Assembly (NCBI GenBank): GCA_021846985.1
Contig: JAJZVX010000011.1
Coordinates: 1-64,000, forward strand
Direction: 5' to 3'
Origin: Acidobacteriota bacterium
GTDB lineage: Bacteria > Acidobacteriota > Terriglobia > Terriglobales > Acidobacteriaceae
Length of the DNA: 64,000 nt
Shown here: in pieces, positions 58,405 to 64,000 of the stretch
Layout of the letters: each line of letters starts with the position of its first letter
Position numbering within the stretch: position 1 is the first letter of the stretch
Made by a program: the position numbers and the translations under genes
Notes under the pieces: model-generated
What the model was told of the DNA's origin: nothing
The model's input: the letters and a program-made list of their open reading frames with translations, nothing else
The model's database searches: none

Positions 58405-59475
58405 TTGAAGAAGAATCAGTTGATCCTGGGTCTTGTGGTGCTGGCCGCACTGGTCATCCTCCTTGTCTGGGGCCACAGTCGCATCCACTTCAACTTTGCC
58501 GTTTTCCGCGACCAGATGGCCATGGCGAACTGGCGCGGCCTCGTGATCGGCCTGGGCTGCATCTATCTGGGCTACGCCTTTCGTTCCGTCCGGTGGGCGC
58601 TTTTGCTCCGCCCCAACCAGAAGGTGCCGCCCTTCTCTCTGCTCGGAACGCAGGTGATGGGTTTTACCGCCGTGGCTCTCATCGGCCGCGTTGCCGACCC
58701 TGTGCGTCCTTACCTGGTTGCGCGCAAAACCGGCCTGCCGCTAAGCCTGCAGATTGCGGTCTACATCGTGGAGCGAATGTTCGACCTCGGTTCCATGGCT
58801 CTGATCTTTTCCGTTGTGCTGCTGACCACGCACGAGCCCCTTCCCCACCCTGAGCTCCTGCTGCAGGTAGCGCGCGGCGGTCTGGCCGCAACTGCCGCCA
58901 TGGCCGCCTTCACCGTCGGCGTCCGGCTTTCCGGAGGGTTGATCGCTTCGCTGATGGAACGAAGCCTGAGCCTCTTCTCCCCGCGTCTCGGCCACTCCGC
59001 CGGACATAAAATCCGCACCTTTCGGGCAGGACTTTACACGATGCGCACCTTCGGCGACTTTGCGGCCGCCGCGGCGCTCTCGCTGGCCATGTGGGGCCTG
59101 ATTTCGCTCTCCTATCTTGAAATCACCCGGGCCTTCACCGCCAGCCCGCCACTGGCAGCCATGACGCTGCCGCGCTGCATGGTTCTGATGGCCGCCAGCA
59201 TGGTGGCCAGCGGCTTCCAGTTGCCTATTCTGGGCTGGTTCACACAGATAGGTCTGGTGGCCGCCGCCATTTCGGGTCTGTTTGGCGCCTCCCCGGAAGC
59301 CTCTACCGCCTGCGCGGCGGCGCTCCTGCTTGTGACGTTCCTCGGCATCGTGCCAGTCGGCCTGATCTGGGCGCAGTTTGAGCATGTGAGCCTGCGCCAG
59401 GTGGCGGTGGAAAGCGGCCACGCCGGTGAGGAACTTGCAGAAGAAGAGGCGGTATCTCCGCGCGGCGCCGCATAG
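58405..59475 (+). CDS. lysylphosphatidylglycerol-synthase-type membrane protein (UPF0104)
   Basis: 356 residues, about eight membrane helices. The start KKNQLILGLVVLAALVILLVW, the YAFRSVRWALLLRP segment and GRVADPVRPYLVARKTGLP are typical for the UPF0104/MprF flippase-like half (without the synthetase domain). Such proteins are thought to move lipids or lipid-linked sugars across the membrane. TTG at 58405 is the only start with a ribosome site (GGAG) before the first helix. It stands alone. Confidence 0.82.
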   Translation: MKKNQLILGLVVLAALVILLVWGHSRIHFNFAVFRDQMAMANWRGLVIGLGCIYLGYAFRSVRWALLLRPNQKVPPFSLLGTQVMGFTAVALIGRVADPVRPYLVARKTGLPLSLQIAVYIVERMFDLGSMALIFSVVLLTTHEPLPHPELLLQVARGGLAATAAMAAFTVGVRLSGGLIASLMERSLSLFSPRLGHSAGHKIRTFRAGLYTMRTFGDFAAAAALSLAMWGLISLSYLEITRAFTASPPLAAMTLPRCMVLMAASMVASGFQLPILGWFTQIGLVAAAISGLFGASPEASTACAAALLLVTFLGIVPVGLIWAQFEHVSLRQVAVESGHAGEELAEEEAVSPRGAA

Positions 59476-59911
59476 TGTCCTTCGCAGGCTTCGGCCATTT
59501 CCTCTTCTGATTCGAAATGGGGCAGCCCCCTACATGCAGGAGGGATTGAACGGACGCCCCAGACGGGCAAGCGGATCGAACCGATGCGTTCTCCCGGGCA
59601 TGCCGCCGGCGCGTAGCTCCGCTGCGGGAAGATGCAGCCTGTGCCTTGGGAGTGTCTGGCAGGGAACTGCAACTGTGACCTGCGATACACACAATCGCAT
59701 TAAAAGTGCAGCAGACTGGGCAGCGTGCGGACGTTCGCGCCGCAGCCCTCCGTAAAGAGATCTGCTTTTTTGAACTGCCATCTTTCGCAGGGTTCGTAGC
59801 TGGCGAACACTTTTTTGATTGTCTTTTGGCACTTTGGACTGTAACTTGCAACCTACAAGTTGTCGATTGCCGGGCCAGTGCCTACGGCGCGAGACGGAAA
59901 AGGAGGCGTTC
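59476..59911. other. gap before a small membrane protein
   Basis: 436 bp with no convincing gene. The right third is richer in T and holds a TTGATT (59816-59821), a possible -35 box for the small gene at 59912. No other structure was recognised. Confidence 0.35.
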
Positions 59912-60172
59912 ATGCTGATCTTGAGACATTTGCTTGGTGTGATGGGCTTTTCTGCCGTGTTTGTGCTGGGGATGATCATGGCCCGCCGCGATCAGATCTG
60001 GGCCTCCGCTCTCCTGCACCGCTCCAATCCTTCACTGATGGCGTGTAAATTCTTCCATATTTCTGGAAGATGTCTCCAGTGCATCGCCGCCATTGGCGGT
60101 TTTCTGGATTTCGTTGCCATCCTGGTGCTTTTGACAGGCTGGATCACGGAACTCCTGATCGCCGGCTACTGA
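59912..60172 (+). CDS. small membrane protein
   Basis: 86 residues. Two hydrophobic helices, one near the start (LLGVMGFSAVFVLGMIMA) and one at the end (FLDFVAILVLLTGWITELLI); between them a charged loop and a Cys pair (CKFFHISGRCLQC, with a third Cys). The ATG at 59912 follows a perfect AGGAGG at good spacing, so it is translated. I do not recognise the family. Confidence 0.62.
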   Translation: MLILRHLLGVMGFSAVFVLGMIMARRDQIWASALLHRSNPSLMACKFFHISGRCLQCIAAIGGFLDFVAILVLLTGWITELLIAGY

Positions 60173-60222
60173 GGGCCGTGCGCAGCGTTCTGCCGTGGAA
60201 CTTTCAAGCGGGGGCCGCGTTC

Positions 60223-60879
60223 TCAAATCTGCCTGCCGCCCCCGCTGAACTGGATGGTTTCAGGACCGACAGCTCCGCCTGTCATGAGCATGCTCATGGC
60301 CTGCTCCATGGTCATTTTCGTTTCCACCACGCGCGTCAGTGGGAGCACCTGCAGAAAAGCCGATGTGGGATTGATGGCGTTCGGGAGCAAGACCGCCGCG
60401 AGTATCTCGCCCGTTGCCTCGTCGGTCATGGTCCGCGTCAAGAAGCCAATGCTTTTCTGGCCAGGGATGGGGAAATCCACCAGCACCACGCGCTGGCTGG
60501 TGTCTTTCTTCGCCATCATGGTGTCGAGCAACTGACGCACCGAGGTGTAGACCTTGGCCACAAACGGCAGGCGCTCCAGGACCGCCTCAAACAGGCTGAA
60601 AACCTGGCGGCCAACCACCAGCGAGGTGACCCGGCCCACGACGTAGAGCATGGCCAAAGTGAGAACAATGGCCCAAAGCGACTGCGCCCAGGGATCGCGC
60701 AGCCAGCGATGCGGAAACGCCGGTGCAAAGAACTGCACCACCGGCATGCCGGCCCTGGCCAGCGAGCCGAGGAGAAAGCTGAAGATCAGGTAGGTAACAA
60801 ACAACGGGCCAATGGTCAAAATGCCTGCCAGCACGTAGCGCTGGAGGTTCCGCATGGGACGGATCAACAAGCTTCTCAC
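60223..60879 (-). CDS. DUF502-family membrane protein
   Basis: About 218 residues. Two membrane helices (YVLAGILTIGPLFVTYLIFSFLL and LWAIVLTLAMLYVVGRVTS) flank a short loop, followed by a soluble domain with the family segments PFVAKVYTSVRQLLDT, VVLVDFPIPGQKSIGFLT and LPNAINPTSAFLQVLP. Function unknown across bacteria and plants (LIKE COV proteins in plants act in trafficking). GTG at 60879 has AGGAG 7 nt upstream; the frame is open to 60960. Confidence 0.88.
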   Translation of the reverse strand: MRSLLIRPMRNLQRYVLAGILTIGPLFVTYLIFSFLLGSLARAGMPVVQFFAPAFPHRWLRDPWAQSLWAIVLTLAMLYVVGRVTSLVVGRQVFSLFEAVLERLPFVAKVYTSVRQLLDTMMAKKDTSQRVVLVDFPIPGQKSIGFLTRTMTDEATGEILAAVLLPNAINPTSAFLQVLPLTRVVETKMTMEQAMSMLMTGGAVGPETIQFSGGGRQI

Positions 60880-61036
60880 GCGCGTCTCCTCGTAGTGATG
60901 AATCTTCGCTTCGAGGATACGCGATCGCGGCCCGCCACTCAGGTGATTTCGCATGCGCACGCCTCGCCTTCAGCGCCGCGGCCCAGCAGGCTGCGATATG
61001 ATGAATTGCCTATATCATTGAGGCAACGGGTTATCC

Positions 61037-61681
61037 ATGAACGATCCCCAGGATTTCGACATCAGCGATCCTCCCGGCAGCACGCAGGCCGCCGAGCAGG
61101 CGCGCCGGCGCGCGATCGGATCGCCCCTTCCCGTGGGCGGGGCAGGACGCACGGCGCCTGTCTCCGCAGAGGATGCCGGACAGGCGTCGCCCGCCGCGCC
61201 GCCGCATGGCCGGGCTCTGCCCGGATCCACCGCAATGCAAGGCACCGGTCTGGAACGCGCCATTGGCGCGCTTCGCCTTGCCCTCCCTTTCGTCCAGAAG
61301 GTTTTGCCCATCCTCGACGGCAATCTTGGCGCCGCCGTCTCCAACATTCTGACGCCGCGGCCCCAGGCGCCTCCGCCGCTGCCTGCTCAGGTTGACCTCG
61401 AACCCATCGAGAACAGCTTGGCCGATCTTCGCACGCAGCATCGCGATCTCCGCATGCAGGTGGGGGAACAGGTTACCTCCCTGAAGCGCGTGGAGGATCA
61501 GTTGGAAATGGTTCGTGAGGCCACGGACCGCAACACGCTGGAGCAGCAGGAACTGCTCGAAGATCTGAAGACCGTGGGCAACAAAGTGAACATTTTTGCG
61601 CTCATCGCCTTGGCACTGCTGGGGATCTCGATCTTTATCAACTTGATTCTGTTCCTTCATATTCGGCGTGTACTGCCCTGA
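61037..61681 (+). CDS. coiled-coil protein with a C-terminal membrane anchor
   Basis: 214 residues. The first 70 are low-complexity (Ala, Pro, Gly), then a helical stretch (IGALRLALPFVQKVLPILDG), a Pro-rich break, a coiled coil at about 118-180 (LADLRTQHRDLRMQVGEQV and onward), and one C-terminal helix (IFALIALALLGISIFINLILFLHI) followed by positive residues. It is likely a tail-anchored inner-membrane protein. No family recognised. Divergent from the DUF502 gene. Confidence 0.68.
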   Translation: MNDPQDFDISDPPGSTQAAEQARRRAIGSPLPVGGAGRTAPVSAEDAGQASPAAPPHGRALPGSTAMQGTGLERAIGALRLALPFVQKVLPILDGNLGAAVSNILTPRPQAPPPLPAQVDLEPIENSLADLRTQHRDLRMQVGEQVTSLKRVEDQLEMVREATDRNTLEQQELLEDLKTVGNKVNIFALIALALLGISIFINLILFLHIRRVLP

Positions 61682-62004
61682 GGATGCGGGTCGTAAACGG
61701 TTTAGTTTGGCCGTTTTAGACTCATGGAGTCCGGAGCGCGGATTTGTTTCACAATGGGAACGGAATTTATCCAATCAATATATTTTTCATATAACCAATA
61801 CGATTTTCAGAAAAATTGCTTCCATTTTCAAAGTTCATTGTGTGGGACATTGCCAGCCGTAAATTCAGGGTACTAGTATTCGCTTAGTTCAGCCGCGCTA
61901 GAAGATTGAGGCCCGGCCTTGCGGCACTATGCAGTCTTCCTTATGTTCAAAGAGCTTCACCAACCGGCGGCGCTTACCGGCGCACGCGATGGGAGTGTCT
62001 CGCC
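61682..62004. other. A+T-rich gap before the GvpL/F gene
   Basis: 323 bp, clearly richer in A+T in its first half (around 61760-61830) than the rest of the window. No gene and no clear promoter match was found. It likely holds the promoter of the GvpL/F gene. Function of the A+T-rich core is unknown. Confidence 0.4.
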
Positions 62005-62829
62005 ATGGCATGGTATGCCTACTGCATCGGTGAAAAACTTGCTTTTCCAGAACTAGCCCGCCATCGCAAACCTGTCCCCGTGGACTCCCTTCTGGGCGTG
62101 AACGGCAACCAGGTCTTTCTTTATCCCGCCAGCGATCTCGCGATTGTGGTCAGCGAGCACAATCCGGCAGAAGGTCTGAGCCAGAAATCGGGTGTGGACC
62201 ATGCGAGGGTGATTGCGGATTGTTTTCAGCACTCGACGGTTCTTCCGTTCCGGTTTGGAACCGTTTTCAACGACGATGAGAGTCTCCGCAAGTCCATCCG
62301 TTCCAACCAGCGCCAGTTTCTGACCAACATCAACAAGTTGAGGGGCAAGACGGAGATGCACCTCAAGATTTTTGTCGATGACTGCTGCGCGCACCATCTT
62401 GACCACCGGGTGACGGCCGAAACTGTTGGCCGGGAGTATCTGTCGAATTTGCGCGAGAACGCGTCGCGACAGCGGGAGCGGCAAACGCGCGCCCGCGCGG
62501 TCAGTTTCCAGTTGCACAGGCTTTTTCTTCCGCTGGACGAGGAGGTGAGCTGCCGGCTGACCGAGAACGGCAAAATGGTGCTGGACATTGCCCATCTGAT
62601 CGACCGCAAGTACGTGGAGCGCTACCAGAACAAGTTTTCGACCACCAGCGTGATGATGCATGGTTGTCTGATGCAACTTTCGGGTCCGTGGCCTCCCTAT
62701 CATTTTGTGCACAGGCTGACCCGCGGCACGACGCATGTGCATCCCCATCCAAGCGCGCCACACGCTCCCGCGACGGTGGCGGGGCCTGCGGGCGGCGAGG
62801 TTCCGTCCCAAATGCCCGCCATGGCCTGA
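62005..62829 (+). CDS. GvpL/GvpF-family protein (orphan)
   Basis: About 274 residues of the gas-vesicle GvpL/GvpF family: starts MAWYAYCIGEK, then SDLAIVVSEHN, HARVIADCFQHSTVLPFRFG, and a late WPPYHFV, all family landmarks. No gvpA, gvpN or other gas-vesicle gene is nearby. Such orphans may serve in stress or shell-like assemblies, or regulation; this is not settled. The last 45 residues are a His/Pro/Ala tail of low complexity. ATG at 62005 has GGGAG about 10 nt upstream. Confidence 0.85.
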   Translation: MAWYAYCIGEKLAFPELARHRKPVPVDSLLGVNGNQVFLYPASDLAIVVSEHNPAEGLSQKSGVDHARVIADCFQHSTVLPFRFGTVFNDDESLRKSIRSNQRQFLTNINKLRGKTEMHLKIFVDDCCAHHLDHRVTAETVGREYLSNLRENASRQRERQTRARAVSFQLHRLFLPLDEEVSCRLTENGKMVLDIAHLIDRKYVERYQNKFSTTSVMMHGCLMQLSGPWPPYHFVHRLTRGTTHVHPHPSAPHAPATVAGPAGGEVPSQMPAMA

Positions 62830-62856
62830 GGGCTCGAGGCGGAGCGCCAGCGGCAG

Positions 62857-62884
62857 AAAAGCCCCGGTTGCAACCGGGGCTTTT
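62857..62884. terminator. bidirectional rho-independent terminator
   Basis: A perfect 28-bp palindrome: AAAAGCCCCGGTTG and its complement. The GC stem is flanked by A4 and T4, so it works in both directions: after the GvpL/F gene (plus) and after pgsA (minus). Confidence 0.88.
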
Positions 62885-62899
62885 GTACGTTCCGGGGGC

Positions 62900-63538
62900 T
62901 TACTGGCCGTTCGCGCTTTTCTGCCGGGTCAGGACATAGGATTTGCGGCGGTCCTTGCTGGCATGGTCAATCTGGCGCCAGAAGCCCACAAAATAGTCGA
63001 TGGCGGAGATGGTTGAAACCACCACGGTGAAGTAGATTGCCGCCACGGCGAACCACTTCACCCGGATGACCAGAAAGCCGAAGTTCCAGTCGTACCAGCG
63101 ATGCGCCAGGATGGCGGAAACGACGCACACGATCTGGATCACGGTCTTCAGCTTGCCCAGATCGCTGGCCTGGATGGTGAATCCCTCTGTGGAAGCGATG
63201 GAGCGCAAACCGGAGACGAGGAACTCGCGGCTGATGATGACCACGGCGATCCAGACCTTGACCACGGCGGGGTTATATGCCACCAGGGCGATCAGCGCGC
63301 TGGTCACCATCACCTTGTCGGCGATGGGATCCAGCAACATGCCCATCGTGGTGATCTGTCCCCGTTTGCGCGCCAGGTATCCATCGACCCCATCGGTAAT
63401 CGACGCCAGCACAAACAGCAGCGAGGCCGCGATCTCCTGCGTGCCGTGGCCCTGCCAGGGAAAGTGCGGCGACAGGATCCAGAGCAGCAGCGGAATCATC
63501 GCGATCCGGCTCAGCGTGATGGAGTTGGGAAGATTCAA
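62900..63538 (-). CDS. pgsA: CDP-diacylglycerol-glycerol-3-phosphate 3-phosphatidyltransferase
   Basis: About 212 residues, inner membrane. The CDP-alcohol phosphatidyltransferase motif reads [12 protein letters not shown], then [13 protein letters not shown], giving the metal-binding aspartates. It makes phosphatidylglycerophosphate for phosphatidylglycerol. [15 protein letters not shown] is the usual N-terminus; TTG at 63538 has AAGGA upstream and is therefore the start. The open frame upstream overlaps the terminator and is not coding. Confidence 0.92.
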   Translation of the reverse strand: MNLPNSITLSRIAMIPLLLWILSPHFPWQGHGTQEIAASLLFVLASITDGVDGYLARKRGQITTMGMLLDPIADKVMVTSALIALVAYNPAVVKVWIAVVIISREFLVSGLRSIASTEGFTIQASDLGKLKTVIQIVCVVSAILAHRWYDWNFGFLVIRVKWFAVAAIYFTVVVSTISAIDYFVGFWRQIDHASKDRRKSYVLTRQKSANGQ

Positions 63539-63624
63539 CAGTTTTCCTTGTGGAAGAGCGGCGGGCGCGGTCTTACCTTCATTATTGCATTGCCGGTTGC
63601 CCGGTTCCGGTCCGGTGTCTGCGG

Positions 63625-63662
63625 CAGAAAGAACGGGCCGCCGCGGCGGCCCGTTCTTTCTG
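63625..63662. terminator. bidirectional terminator, 38-bp perfect palindrome
   Basis: CAGAAAGAACGGGCCGCCG and its exact reverse complement stand head to head. On the minus strand it ends the glutamate dehydrogenase gene (63676); the arms end in a T-rich stretch in both directions. The perfect pairing over 19 bp is longer than for most terminators. Confidence 0.82.
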
Positions 63663-63675
63663 TTCCCAGCGGTTT

Positions 63676-64000
63676 TCAGGCGTAGATGCCCCGCTGCTTG
63701 ATGGTAAAGGCGACGCGGTCGATGGCCAGCATGTATGCGGCGATGCGGTTGTTCACGTTGTGCGCCTCGGCGTAGCGCACCACATCGTCGAAGCTGTCGC
63801 GGAGGATCGTCTCCAGTTGCTCGTTGATGGCGGCTTCCTTCCAGAAATACCCCTGGCGGTCCTGCACCCATTCGAAGTAGCTGGCGGTGACGCCGCCCGC
63901 GTTGGCCAGGATGTCGGGCACGACGAAGACGCGTTTGTCGGCGAGAATTTCGTCGGCGACGGCGGTCGTGGGTCCGTTGGCTCCTTCGACCACGACCTTT
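63676..64000 (-). CDS. Glu/Leu/Phe/Val dehydrogenase, C-terminal part (cut by window edge)
   Basis: About 108 residues of the C-terminus are visible; the gene begins beyond position 64000. [38 protein letters not shown] and [17 protein letters not shown] are hallmarks of NAD(P) glutamate dehydrogenases. [13 protein letters not shown] is the standard segment of hexameric bacterial and archaeal GDHs. It would make or use glutamate with 2-oxoglutarate and ammonia. Confidence 0.9.
   Translation of the reverse strand, partial: KVVVEGANGPTTAVADEILADKRVFVVPDILANAGGVTASYFEWVQDRQGYFWKEAAINEQLETILRDSFDDVVRYAEAHNVNNRIAAYMLAIDRVAFTIKQRGIYA

Overview
The window is a 64 kb piece of a GC-rich Gram-negative bacterial chromosome. 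The gene content fits an Acidobacteriota member best, probably class Terriglobia: a Tol-Pal cluster with a TonB-type protein in place of TolA and an Ig-like spacer inside Pal, a fused alpha/beta 2-oxoacid dehydrogenase E1, tandem UroD-family paralogs, Tat-exported GH116 and GH2 enzymes and an orphan GvpL/F protein. This taxonomic call is inference, because there is no rRNA or other decisive marker. Genes are dense and mostly in short operons. No CRISPR array, insertion sequence or intact prophage was seen.

Layout. (1) 1-6.5 kb, plus strand: a small hypothetical protein, an aldo/keto reductase with ferredoxin-like clusters, pyruvate:ferredoxin oxidoreductase (nifJ) and a dihydroorotate-dehydrogenase-like flavoprotein. 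(2) 6.5-11.9 kb, minus strand: a complete NAD-linked [NiFe] hydrogenase operon, hoxE-F-U-Y-H plus a maturation protease. (3) 12.5-18 kb, plus strand: a TauE/SafE permease, hypF, and the fused E1 dehydrogenase. (4) 18-26.1 kb: envelope genes (PaaK/CapK-like ligase, CapA-like protein, family 9 glycosyltransferase, gmhB, hldE, an MsbA-like ABC exporter), then yicC. (5) 27-36.2 kb: sugar-active genes (RbsD/FucU-like protein, GH116, GH92), a PaiB-like flavoprotein, a large exported protein and a HAD hydrolase. (6) 36.2-39.5 kb: a visibly less GC-rich stretch of gene fragments and small hypothetical genes ending at a tRNA-Ser(GGA). (7) 39.7-46.7 kb: GH2 glycosidase, a second 2-oxoacid:ferredoxin oxidoreductase (korAB) and a formaldehyde-dehydrogenase-like zinc alcohol dehydrogenase. 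(8) 47-52.7 kb, minus strand: tolQ-tolR-tonB-tolB-pal-cpoB. (9) 52.9-64 kb: recN, rhaT, two UroD-like paralogs, several membrane or coiled-coil proteins, a GvpL/F protein, pgsA and the C-terminal end of a glutamate dehydrogenase cut by the window edge.

How the parts fit together. Two ferredoxin-linked 2-oxoacid oxidoreductases and a reversible NAD-hydrogenase suggest a facultative anaerobic or microaerobic redox module in which electrons from pyruvate and other 2-oxoacids can end on ferredoxin, NAD or H2. The strongest regulatory signal is a set of five near-identical palindromes of the CRP/FNR class (GTGA-N6-TCAC). They lie only in front of these three loci: one before the nifJ operon, two before hox and two before korAB. 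This points to one shared regulon. The rest is envelope biogenesis (heptose, lipid export, Tol-Pal) and polysaccharide degradation, as expected for a soil or peat heterotroph.
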